A stretch of 64,000 nt of DNA from Clarkia xantiana subsp. parviflora (taxonomy: Eukaryota; Streptophyta; Magnoliopsida; Myrtales; Onagraceae), in NCBI GenBank assembly GCA_036873135.1, contig JAPTYO010000010.1, positions 16,552,772-16,616,771 on the forward strand, read 5' to 3'. Made by a program: the position numbers and the translations under genes. Shown piece after piece: positions 33,640-44,559 of this stretch; the stretch's first letter is position 1; every line of letters begins with the position of its first letter. The notes below the pieces were generated by a model. It was not told where the DNA came from. It saw only the letters and a program-made list of their open reading frames with translations, and searched no databases.

Positions 33640-34436
33640 TTGCGAATGGATATACCCAAATTCACGGAATGGACTTTGATGAAACAAACTCACCGACTGT
33701 GCGTTACACCACAGTCAAGGCCGCCCCTTGCCCATGAATGCAAGCCTCGATCTCGAGCATGCATCAAATAGATATTAAGACCATACCTCTCCACCTAAAC
33801 CTGGAGGAAGAGATCTATATGGAGCAGCCAAAGGGTTTTATTACTCCTGGCAAAGAACGTAAAGTTTGCAAACTCCAAAGATCTATTTACGGTCTTAAAC
33901 AATCGTCTAGGCAATGGTATCGCAGATTCCACGAGGAAATCGTCGGAAACGGATTTGTGAATCTTCACGAGGATCCTTGCGTATACACTAAGACCTCTGG
34001 GTCTAAGTATGTCATCATAACACTATACGTAAATGACATACTCATTGCTGCGAACGATGTGAGTTTCATGAACAAATCAAAGTCCTGGTTAGCGTCAGCA
34101 TTTGAGATGAAAGACATGGGAGAGGCCACGTACATCTTAGTCATTAAGATTGCCCGAGATCATGCCGCCCGAACATTGTGTCTGTCTCAAGAATCTTATA
34201 TCAACAAACTGTTGAAAAGATTCAGAATGCTCGACGCTAAACCCGTGGATACGCCGGTTGTGTTCGGGTGCGCGCTGTCAAAGCGTGATGGACCGAAAAA
34301 CCAGCAGCAACGTGAACAGATGAAGGGGGCAGAGTACCTAAGCATGATAAGGAGTCTTATGTACGCCATGCTATGTACTCGTCCAGATATCTGTTACGTT
34401 GTAGGGCCTAGTAGCAAGATTCCAATCAGATCCTAG
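33640..34436 (+). pseudogene. Copia reverse transcriptase, inactivated
   Basis: RT starts with ANGYTQIHGMDFDET and TVRYTTVK and is interrupted by TGA at about 33735. It continues with MHQIDIKTI, EEIYMEQPKGF and KLQRSIYGLKQSSRQW. The catalytic motif reads LYVNDILIAA, so the first Asp of YVDD is Asn, which should abolish polymerase activity. MKDMGEATYIL and RSLMYAMLCTRPDICY follow. The frame ends at 34436 and the homology continues (HLKAVKRIIRYLKGT) in another phase. Confidence 0.9.
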
Positions 34437-34439
34437 TTA

Positions 34440-35000
34440 TCAACATTTAAAGGCCGTAAAACGAATTATAAGGTATCTGAAAGGTACTGCCGACTATGTT
34501 ATGTGTTATAAGGGCAGACATATCGAATTGACTGGTTATAGTGACGCCGACCACGGTGGCGATCCGGACGATCGTAAGTTCACCACAAGGAGAGTTTTCC
34601 TCCTAGCTGATGCTACCATATCATGGGTAAGCAAGAAGCAATCATGTGTCGCGCTTTCCACTATGGAATCAGAATTCGTTGCCTTTTCTAAAAGCGCACA
34701 AGAAGCAGTCTGGCTGAAAAGGCTTCTTACTGCATTGATTGGCACTGACAAAGAGAGTAATCCCGTCAAGGTATACTCCGACAATCAGGCAGCCATTGCA
34801 GCAGTTAAGATCCAAAGTACCATAGTAGGACCAAACACATTGATGTAAAATACAATTATGCTAAATTTGTTCTGGAAGACAACATAATTGCTTTGGAATA
34901 CTTGTCCACGGATAAAATGGTTGCAGATCCATTAACTAAGCCATTACGTAGAGAGATTTTCGAAAAGTACGTAAAACTGCTTGGATTACGTAGGGCTTAA
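34440..35000 (+). pseudogene. Copia RNase H, frameshifted
   Basis: Motifs include LTGYSDADHGGDPDDRK, SWVSKKQSCVALSTMESEF, QEAVWLKRLL and VYSDNQAAIAAVK, with catalytic Asp and Glu visible. The frame breaks at about 34848 (a base is missing next to HID) and continues to the C-terminal VADPLTKPLRREIFEK and LGLRRA, stopping at 35000. RNase H removes the RNA strand during cDNA synthesis. Confidence 0.88.
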
Positions 35001-36117
35001 ATAAGAGACTTGTATAAGCGATAACATTTTGACATTTGAAATAATATTATTTCGATTGAATAAAAGAATTGCAAACTGAGTATATGATCTATCGACGTCA
35101 TAATGAAATATAACATCGGATTTTACGGTCTATAAACTAAGTCGTAGGAAGAGGTAAAACTCTTCCACTAAAATTATGTCGAATGTGAACCATGCCTCGT
35201 CACACAGGCACGGTCATCTTATAAGGAGAGGGGGACCTCTACCACAACAAGATTGGCTAAGAACCAGGGGGATAAACCTGGTTAAACGAAACGATAACCT
35301 TGTCATGCTTAATGCATGACTTAATCTTCATTTTGTACATCGCCGTGTTGGACCCAGTCCATCATTAAAATCACATTCAGGGCCAGATGAAAGATTCTGC
35401 GATAGCATGATTGACATATCCCAATCCTAGCTAGTCCAGGTGTGCTGTCGGCACGTGCTTCATACTGCGCCTGCCATGTTCGACCACGGGGTCATGCTCG
35501 GTTGTGCTAGCTAGAATCCTAGTGATTCAAAGGGCGCATACTTCTTCACATTGATCGTGTGATTGATCCCGGATGTCTTATGAAGAGGCATTCAAAGTAT
35601 TCTCTCGGACTCAGAACTTATACCTAAGGTCTAGCTCAATGTTCGCTTCCCGGTGTACGAGCGTAGAGCCAAAGAAAACGGCCAAGTGACCACGTCTTGG
35701 AAACCAGTTGAGTTAGACTAAGGGTATAAGCGATGGGGATGGTCAAGTTCACCTATAATTCACCGACTCTTGTGTTCACTATGTGGCCGCCAACCGGATA
35801 TTAGTTGAAGGTTGTGAACACTTGTAACGGATTCCCTAGAGAAGTATTCCTATGTGGAAAACTGGGCAATTGGAGAATTATCAGTTGACCAAGGATACAG
35901 TGCGGTACATGTTTTAACATGATTGATTTACGAAAGGGAATCAATGTTCTGCGGGTGCTGCAATACTCCTAACAGATGAGTAGCACGATGCCCGTCGTAT
36001 CCGCCGATCGCACAACAAACCTCGTATGAACTATTCGGAGATGGAGACAACGACTGAAGACTGAGATGTTGATGCTATTGGATAACAATATATTAACAGG
36101 TACCCTCCCATTCCGGC
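35001..36117 (+). other. Long 3' noncoding region of copia family A
   Basis: 1.1 kb lies between pol and the PPT with no long open frame. It is strongly conserved with 57462-58493 (reverse complement), including stretches of tens of identical bases near 35170-35310. A small hairpin, GAAGAGGTAAAACTCTTC, at about 35148-35165 is kept in both copies, allowing one change. Confidence 0.7.
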
Positions 36118-36127
36118 GAGTGGGAGC
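36117..36127 (+). other. Polypurine tract, copia family A
   Basis: CGAGTGGGAGC lies immediately before the LTR start TGTTAGC. Confidence 0.75.
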
Positions 36128-36699
36128 TGTTAGCATATGGTGACGTGGCGCCGTAATTGGTAGCCCGTTAATGCTAAGGAAATTACCTAAGTTAATTAGG
36201 TAATTGTCACATTAGGCTAATTGGGCCAAAGTCATTCCTAATTGACATGGGAGGCCCAAAATTGGGCCTCCCCCCTTAATAGCATAGGTTCGGCCGAAAC
36301 TATTCCCACATTGGTTGGAGTGGACTTTTGTCTACTCCACCAATCCTATATATAGGAGACTCACCTAAGGGGCTTATACATCATTCATAATAAGAAGTAC
36401 CTCCATTGAGGAACTTGAGAGAAACCATCTCTCCCCCTTAGTTGAGATTTTCAGCACATCTTAATCCGAGATTCTGTCCCCGTTGAAGAATCGATCAGAG
36501 GCTTTGCTGTGGAGCTTACACCGCGTAGGACTTCTTCTCACGAAGAACTTGTACGTGGTTCCGACCGGAAGATCAGAACTCCCTCCACGACGTTCTTGGG
36601 AAGGAAAGCTAAAAGGTATGTGTACACTATTACGTTGCATAGTTAGATTACTTGCATGTACACGTTTAGCATTCCGTAGTATTACGTCCCCGTAATCCA
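36128..36699 (+). repeat. 3' LTR of copia family A
   Basis: It begins TGTTAGCATATGG after the PPT. It shares CCGCCGTAATTGG-like, AATTGACATGGGAGGCC, CAGAGGCTTTGCTG and CCGTAGTATTA blocks, in order, with the LTR at 40346-40936 read in reverse. The right end near 36699 is approximate. A TATA-like CTATATATAGG lies near 36347. Confidence 0.75.
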
Positions 36700-36782
36700 A
36701 CGTAATAACCCTTGAAGGGGTATTCGAGCAAATGAAAGTTTACTATAAGCATTAAATCAAGAACATATTTAGTATTTAACTT

Positions 36783-36960
36783 TGTACTTCGAATCGATGT
36801 GTTCCGTCTTTCGAGGAGCACTAGCGCTACGTGCGTGCATCACCAGGTAAGATCCATGGTGAAATCGATTGTTCCTTGAATCGATGTGTTCCGTCTCTCG
36901 AGGAACATTCATGCTACACGCGTTAATCACCAGGTATAATCCTTGGTGAAATCGTTTCGA
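36783..36960 (+). repeat. Tandem repeat, 2 x ~90 bp
   Basis: Two units share GAATCGATGTGTTCCGTC, TCGAGGA, CACCAGGTA and GGTGAAATCG. Confidence 0.85.
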
Positions 36961-37402
36961 TTTTGAAAATTCAGTTTTAATCGGTTTCGTACATGTTCAT
37001 CATTACAATTATAATTTCATAATGGAGTACTAACAAATAAGGATTTTAAAATATCGCGCTCAAATTAGAAATGCAATGGACTATAACCATAAGATCAAGC
37101 GGCTCAAGGTGAATTATATTTATACTCAATCCAAGCATTCACTACATGCCCAGAATAAAGGTTCCCAATTATTTCACGAGGAATCCTTTTTAGTTCAATA
37201 GTATTCATTACTGAATGAGATAAAAAAAAAGGTTCAAGCATCTAAGGACGGTTTTAATATCCAGTCCTTATTTATTTGGGGGTTCTTTCTCCAACTTTAC
37301 GTTCATTCCTCTTCTCGGTCCTGTAATTCAAAATGAGGAATTTGAATCACTCTCGAGAATTTGGAATTTTATTAGAATATATGACTCTTTTCATTCTTTC
37401 TC
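36961..37402. other. Segment of unknown origin between two copia pieces
   Basis: Low-repeat DNA without a gene I recognise. Its base composition and lack of repeats differ from the flanks. It marks the junction between the plus-strand and minus-strand copia pieces. Confidence 0.4.
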
Positions 37403-38254
37403 TTAACGTACCTTAGGAGGACTAGTACAGGCAGAAGCCAGGTGGCCTTTCACACCACACCTGAAGCACGTACAAGATTCATCTCGACGTGCGCGCTTTT
37501 TATGCCTATTCTTACCAACATTTTTCTTAGGTTTGAACCTTTTCTGTGGGTTTGGACCAAACTGTTTGTTAGCCTTCTTCTGAAGTTCTTTACCCATTCT
37601 CTTGCGCTTACCATTTTGCACGGCTGGAGAGGATGACACCACGTATATTTCAGCTCTAGGCTTTTCAGCCTTGAGTCGATCCTCTTCCAGCTCGAGATGA
37701 GCTCTCACCTTCTCGAGAGTATCGAGATGGGTTGCATGGGTAAGGTGCATTTTCATGCTGCTCCAAGAGTCCGGTAAAGAGCGGATGAAGCATTGGACCT
37801 TCTGTTCCTCATACAGGATCTCTCTTGCTTCCTTGAGTTCAGCAAGCATATTAGACATTTGTCTAATGTGCTCCTGCATCGTGTTCTTTGGGTTCATCTT
37901 GTATGAGTCTAAAACGATGTTTAACTATCACTTTTGGGTCGTGGTGTAAACACCAAACCCCGCTTTAAGACCGTCCCATAGGTCCTTAGCAGACTCAGTG
38001 TGGTCATACTCATAGAGTCTCTCATCCTCCAGCATCGACATCAAGGCGGAACGAACTTCTAGATCCTCATCATAGAATGCCTTCTGGTCATCACTAAGGT
38101 CTCCCTCTGGCCTAACTTCTTTAGTAGTTAAATGGTCCAACCCTTTCATTTCAGTAATCACCATATTTGCTCGCTTATTCCAAATCTTATAGTTCTTACC
38201 ATTTAATCTTACTCCATTATTTAATTGGGATATGACATTGCTAATTGCAGCCAT
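37403..38254 (-). pseudogene. Copia gag with two adjacent stops
   Basis: It starts MAAISNVISQLNNGVRLNG and contains KIWNKRANMVI, KDLWDGLK, MLAELKEAREILYEEQKV and RSLPDSW, then a basic stretch and a CCHC zinc knuckle (CFRCGVKGHLASAC). Gag forms the particle and binds RNA. Two consecutive in-frame stops near 37925-37930 separate the halves, which are otherwise in the same phase. The upstream residues before MAAISN are probably leader. Confidence 0.85.
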
Positions 38255-39638
38255 TCGAACTAATACATTGACAATCATGCATAAGCGGGAAGACAATAAA
38301 ATTTTGAAAAGAATTGCATACATCGGACATCTATGAGATAGAATGACTAATATTGATTCCTCAGGCATCTAACCCAACCGACCGACAGTAAACCGAGGAA
38401 GGGGGGTCGTGAAAGAGTTCACATTACAGTTATCTCGTTTCTAATAGATCAGTCTTTTAAAACAGTTTAATCGCTGTAGCCGGAACAAAAGGTTTTTAAA
38501 ACACCCGATCTTGACTTTCCCAAGGCCCTTTTTTGAAAAATGTTTCTAGGAACTCAAGTTTGCACATATAATTCTACTACACAAGTAAATTATCATGCGC
38601 ATATATCATCCAAGAAACCATACATACCTCATGCATATGCGTCATGCGTCTAATGTTCCGAGGAACTCATGCTTAGCATATATAATTCTTAGGTAAATTA
38701 TCACATGCTAGTCCATCCACAACATTCCTGCATACGCATCATGCGTGATCACACCATAAAAACATGCATATTTGGTGACTGATTACGTTTTTTAAACATT
38801 TGGGGCTGACTTGCAATTCATGTTATAAACCATTCATGCGTACTTCTAGACATGTATCCTAGGCAATTGCAACCATCACAGCATGTCTATCCTAGTACGC
38901 AACTCATTAAATGAAAACCAGGGCTTCGCTCACAATATGCATAATCCAGCTAGCTTGACTTAGTCAAGACTACAGTTCTAATCATGCGATAATATCAATT
39001 AAATAGCAATTGCAATTCAACCCACTAAATGACTCAGTCCCAAAATCATGCATCTCCGAGATCCATCCCCTTAATCGAAACTAGGCATCAGGTTTAATTA
39101 AAACGCGAATAATTTAAACCTGTGAGCAAAGTTCGAAGAACATTTGGATTTAAAAATTTTACCATCATATTTTAATTTAATTAATTCAGTTCGTATTAAT
39201 TCTGGTTCGGCTCAAACTGGTTAGGACCGGTCTGGTTCGTTACAAAAATGGTTCGGTTTAAAATAGGATTCGGTTCGATTCTTCACTCAAACAGGGTCGG
39301 TTCGATCGATTAGTTGCCTCGATCCGACCCGACCCGAAGAAGTCTGGCCAATTGAGAAAACACGGTGTTTGACCCGCTCCGGTTTGACCCGTGTGACCCG
39401 AACCCGGTTCGGTCCGGTAAGACCAGTTCGGTTCACATGGTATTCCGGGTTGGTTGACCCGACCCGGATGTGTTAAAATTGGACCGGTCCATAACCCATA
39501 GGGTTCGGTCCGAATTATTACTTGTTGGCCAAGTAGGGTTTTAAAAGTCCACTAAAAACTTAACTTGGCCTCCAATAACAACTAATTAATTAAATATTAT
39601 CCAATTTTCTGCACATATATTCATATATTTCGGCACAC

Positions 39639-39639
<1 letters not shown>

Positions 39640-39709
<70 letters not shown>
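39640..39709. repeat. (TA)n microsatellite, ~35 units
   Basis: Pure TA for about 70 bases. Confidence 0.95.
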
Positions 39710-39712
<3 letters not shown>

Positions 39713-40332
39713 CAAGATTCTATATTTAAAAATATATAATCAATCAACAATATATATACATATATATAATTGGCAACACTATATATATATATTTAAGGAT
39801 TATCAATAATATATATATTCTCAATCTTTTAGGCAACTATATAATCAACATTATCTAGATCCCTAAAATTGTGCTAGATATATATTAAGTTAATATACAC
39901 AATTATCTTGTGAATATTGTCCTAATTTTGGCATCATCTTTAACCTCAAAAATTTCGACCGAATTATTTGTTAAAATATTGTCAATATTTTCGGTTTATA
40001 TAGGGTTACTTGTGGACTAAGAAATTAAAAATTTCACCTTGAACACCTATAGTGCTTCGGTCGAGTAACAGCAAAACTAGGGTTTGTGGTCAAATTTTAA
40101 GATCAACACTTGTCATGATCAAGAATCCAAAGTTCAAATTTGATAAAAGTCTTGTTTTTCTTTAAGATCATGAACATCAAATTTTACTAAGAACATCATG
40201 AAAAACATGGCCAGTCTGATTTTTTTAACAAAAATCCGAAATTTTAAAACTTTAAACCCTTTTAAAATTTTCGGCCATCTCAAAGAAAAAAAGAACACCA
40301 ATTTTATCAGAAACACGAACTCCCTAACATAT

Positions 40333-40344
40333 GCTCTGATACCA
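40333..40344 (-). other. Primer binding site of the minus-strand copia
   Basis: GCTCTGATACCA is the reverse complement of the initiator-Met PBS, one base from the LTR start at 40346. Confidence 0.9.
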
Positions 40345-40345
40345 C

Positions 40346-40936
40346 TGTAAGATATAAGAGATTAATACTACGGAAACAAAACTCTAGATACGTACATGGT
40401 AACTAATACGCAGCGGAAGAATGTGCACAAACCTATAATGTTCATGTAGCCCAGGACCTTTGATGGGAGTTCTCGATCCGCCGGACGGTTCCTCGTAGAG
40501 TTTCCTGTTAGAGAAGACCTACGCGGATTATGCATCAGCAAAGCCTCTGTCGATTCTCCGCGGGATGGATCTACTTGGAGTAAATTGCTCGACGCAATTT
40601 GGCACCTCCTTGGTGTGTTGCTTGGTTCGGCCGAACCTCTTATTTTGGGGGAAGGGTTTTACTTTAAACTCACAACTTGGGAGAGGAGAATATCACTAGT
40701 AAAATACTCCCTAGGTCCCTATTTATAGAGGAGGAGGAGGTGGGATAAATCCCACCTCCTTAATCACATAAGTCGGTCGGCCATGTATTTGGTGGAGACC
40801 CAATTTAGGCCTCCCATGTCAATTGGGATTTTAGGCCTATCCCAAAATCCCTAATATGACCCATCTTAATTTCTTTGGAACATGGACTTAATTAATGGGC
40901 TCCCAATTACGGCGGCCCATAGTCCAAATGCTAACA
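40346..40936 (-). repeat. 5' LTR of the minus-strand copia
   Basis: 591 bp, TGTAAG...CTAACA on the plus strand. It aligns with 36128-36699 in opposite orientation. A TATA-like CTATAAATAG on the minus strand lies near 40718. Confidence 0.85.
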
Positions 40937-41840
40937 TAACCTGAGCCATAGAATCAACTGTATGCTGACTAACCTGATGAAATTTATGACATTCTTATGC
41001 AATTTCCAATCATCATCAACAAAATGTGTCGTGAGACACAAATAGCTAAAATTCTGACTTGAAGTCCATGTATCATTTGTTTAAAAAAAAAAAAAAAAAA
41101 AAAAAAAACTATGTTAGAAGCTCTTGGGGCATGAACCCCTTCAACATCAATTTTTCTTTCTCGTACATAGCAAGAACATCTCTAGCCAAAGTGGTATGAG
41201 AAATGCATAAAAATCTAGGTTGTAACTTCTTCAAAAACTTCTGGAATGCCTCATTTTAACAAAATTGAATGAAATTTTAGCAAAGATAAACATGTGAACA
41301 AGCTCTGTACGACAAGCTTCTTGATCAAATTTAGGATATAAAGATATCGAAGAACAATTCCCTAACCCTTCATCCCTAGATGGTTGTGGCTGTTCACTTT
41401 CAGTAATCTTTGGAATAAAGGGAGATAGATGACATCTAGTTAAATGCTTACACGTGATAGATAGTGATGTTGTATGAGTCAATATAGCACCACCGTAGTT
41501 GCAATTAGCCTTCATACAATCATTCGTACTTTTATCCTTATTTCTAGTCATATGTGCCCAACACCAAGATTCATTTTTCATTCTCTTAATCTTTATCTTG
41601 CGCATAGATCTAGGACTAAGAGTTTATGAGACTTACCTTCAGCAAATTTGCTTCTTTTGTCAAAGAATTATCTGAATCAGATGAAAATTCCACTTCCTTC
41701 ATGGCTATATCTGTTAGTAGTGTATAATTCTTCTTTGAATCTATAACTGGTGTTAATTCAGTTCCACGTTCAATCATCACGTTGCTGCTGCTAGTCATCT
41801 TTCTCTTCCTAGTAACATAATTTTTCCCACTAGAAATAGA
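40937..41840 (-). pseudogene. hAT-family transposase gene, broken
   Basis: A first exon (about 41640-41840) ends at an AAGGTAAGT donor. The next exon (41605 leftwards) has a BED-type zinc finger (WCWAHM, NDCMKANCNYGG, SITCKHLTRC), then the hAT N-terminal helical region (KFLKKLQPRF, ISHTTLARDVLAMYEKEK, then a stop) and NDTWTSSQNFSYLCLTTHF with DDDWKLHK. A one-base shift lies near 41245, and a 26-base A run at 41082-41107 replaces part of the middle. The gene is cut at 40936 by a copia LTR, and the C-terminal dimerisation domain is absent. It would have moved hAT elements. The upstream 42358-42588 GC-rich block could be its 5' end, but this is unproven. Confidence 0.75.
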
Positions 41841-41909
41841 AGGTGCCGAAGACTGTAAAAAAACATGAAAAAAAAATAATAATAAAAAATTGGGATTTAG
41901 CATTATATG

Positions 41910-44440
41910 TCATGCCTCAAAACTCAAAAGTAATACTTATAAGTCATGCCAAAATTTCAGATACTTATAAGTTATTATACGTATGCTAGTAACTGATAAT
42001 TGGATATCGATCAAGAACAGTAATTTTAAAACACTAATAAGCTTAATTTTTTTTTAAAAATCAAATCAAATTTTAACCCTAATTTGTTTAATTAACAAAC
42101 TATTAATTATGAACACTAATTAAAACTCATTGTGTACTCCCTAAGCATTTAGGGAGGTCTATTAAGCTTAACTAAGAAAACCCCCAAATTGTAAACCCTA
42201 ATTCGACCAATTAACAGATCATAATGTTAAACTCTAATTAAAACTCTTTGTTTGTTCCACTAATATTTACCAATCCTAATAAGCTTAATTTAACAAAAAA
42301 AATCTCAATTTTTAAACCATATTTCATCAAATTAACAAAACCCTAATGTCTAATTAGTTACTTACTCTCTTTGGTTTTCGCGGACTCATGATAGAGGGAG
42401 GTGATGCAGGCGATGACCGATCGACGTGGAGGCGGCCGTCGGCGATGCGAAAGTTGGGGCGGGCCGGCGGGGACTCCTTGAAAGTTGAAACAGATGATGG
42501 GCAGAGCAATTTTGTTTTGAGACGAATAAATGAGACTTAAGTCTCTGTAACGACCGGGTAATCTAACTCGGACTCCTAAAAAGCCCACGCGATATGACTA
42601 TGTAATCTTATTACCAATTAATTTTAGGATAAAATTTTGTTTATATAAATAATTATTTTATGTTAGCTCATTGAATTTGGCTCGGCTCAATCTCAAATTG
42701 AACAATTTTTTTTCTTTTGAAAGAATCAAAAGGAAGGATAAAAATGAGAAGTGGGACACAAGATTGGGTTGAATGAGTTATGGATGCCCGACTCCGACTG
42801 GTTCATCCATCATTATCGTATAGGTCGGTCCAACAAGTTGATATTTTTGGTGGGGGTTCTTTGAGTGGAATGTATGTATCCATTTTTGTGATAATTTCTT
42901 CAACACGGTTTTAATAAGAGAAGAAAAGATAATCACTCTTCATTAATTCTAGAGTCTAGCCAAAAATGCAGGTTGTCACTTACTAAGGACACCCAACTTC
43001 ATTATTAATATCTGCACTAACAATGCCATTGCGTGAGACTGAATTCTCAATCTAAGCTCTTCTTTATCTTATGTGTAACATATGTCATTGAGATTATATG
43101 AAGTATTATTTTGCATCCAACTATTTAGGATATATAAATGCCATAAATGCACCACAAAAGATATAAAAATAATAATATTATGTGTTACCAAAAAAGAAAA
43201 AGGTAGTCGAAGTTGCAACTGTTAGATCAGTAAGGACAAACATCATAATTTATGAGACTGAAACTTAATCAGATCTTATTTATTGTACAACTCTCGATAA
43301 ACTTATGATCTAACACTTGAAAATTCAACTGCATTTGCAGTCGCCTACATTTTAACCAATTATTTTTTGAATGTAGTATAGATTTTTTTGAAACATGTTA
43401 TAATCTCAAATTACGGAGGCACAATGCGTATTTAATATTATTGTTTAGATTACTAGGGGTGCGGTAACTAACCCAAAAATAATATACACTCACAATGAAT
43501 CAATACTTAGATGTTGAAATGTTGGTCTTGGTTTTTTTTTCTTCCCATTTTTAGAGTTCAATCTCAAAATGTATAGTTAATGAACAAAATGCTGAATAAC
43601 TATGTTATTTTAAGATGATTATATTGTTTAATGAGTTAATACATAGTTTAGTTACATAGATTTTTCAATGTGACTTTTGGTTTAAATATGTGGCTTTTAT
43701 TTACATTTGTTTGTACCATGTAATTAAATGGTTACATTAAAACGAAATCTCCAAAATATCATTATATGTTCTTTCTTCTTTATGTGTTCTTCGTCAAATT
43801 CATCAAGTATTTTTAAAAAAAAAAAAACGTAACTTTGAAAAAGTAAAAATCAAGTCTTGTTTTAAATTTGGGTTCAGATTCGAACCCAGCTGCAGAAACT
43901 GGTTCCGATTTAAACCCAGGTGCAGCAGTTGGGTCCGATTAAACCTAATTGCAGCATTTGGGTTTAGATTTAAACTCATTTCAGTTTTTAATTTTTTTAA
44001 TTTGAAGTTTTTATTAAAAAAACATAATAAGTTTGACGAAAAATACATGAATTGATTAAATGTAAGGGTAAACCTAGTTGCAGTATCTGGGATTATACGC
44101 GGACCCGAGTTCAGTTTTTAACTTTTTTTTTTTTTTGTTTGAAGTTTTTAATGAATTTTTTTGACAAAAATACTTAAATTAATTGAATATAAGAATAAGA
44201 TGTCATTTTATAATAGTTTAATTATATTTAAAAATGTAAATAACCATACCATCGTATATTATTAAAAAACAAAAATAACTATCGAATAAGAAACATCCTT
44301 GATCAATTAACCCTAGATTTTGATATAATTTAATAATATCAATTAATTAATTGTTTATAATAATGAAGGCAATCTAATCTAATCCAACGTTCTATCTGTC
44401 GTGTGTCCTTTGTTTGTCGTCAATCCGTTGTCCTTTCTTA
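41910..44440. other. AT-rich intergenic DNA upstream of the Mpo1-like gene
   Basis: No further gene is recognised. There is a GC-rich island at about 42385-42480. Tandem GGGTTYRGATT..AACCCA..TGCAGCA units occur at 43866-43990 (three) with a degenerate copy at 44070-44115. Confidence 0.55.
43866..43990 (-). repeat. Tandem repeat, ~3 x 45 bp
   Basis: Units carry GGGTYMGATT, AAACCYA and TGCAGCAGTTG-like words. A partial copy follows near 44075. Confidence 0.7.
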
Positions 44441-44449
44441 TCTATAAAA
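44441..44449 (+). promoter_or_regulatory. TATA box of the Mpo1-like gene
   Basis: TCTATAAAA lies about 115 bases before the start codon, so transcription would start near 44475 with a 5' UTR of roughly 85-90 bases. Confidence 0.6.
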
Positions 44450-44559
44450 CCACAAACGTAAAGTCCTCTTTAAATCTCCGCCATATATAGAAAGCTTAAC
44501 CAAACCAAACCAACCATATATCATCATTCATCACTTTCCTTTCCAATATTCCATTGTTG

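Larger units (their letters stand above)
33080..36699 (+). mobile_element. Copia retrotransposon, 3' half (family A)
   Basis: The order is a weak integrase-RT linker region (33080-33640), RT, RNase H, about 1.1 kb of 3' noncoding DNA, PPT and 3' LTR. No gag, protease, integrase core or 5' LTR was found on the left. A second copy of its RNase H end and noncoding part lies in reverse at 57462-58770. A minus-strand relative with 5' LTR and gag lies at 37403-40936. Confidence 0.8.
37403..40936 (-). mobile_element. Copia retrotransposon, 5' part: LTR, leader and gag (family A relative)
   Basis: Minus-strand order is 5' LTR (40346-40936), PBS, a ~2-kb leader and gag (38254-37403). Pol and the 3' LTR are missing; the homology ends after the gag zinc knuckle. 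The leader contains GGTTCGG/GACCCG-rich repeats (39195-39510) and a long (TA)n run (39640-39709). The LTR interrupts a hAT transposase gene at 40937. Confidence 0.8.
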
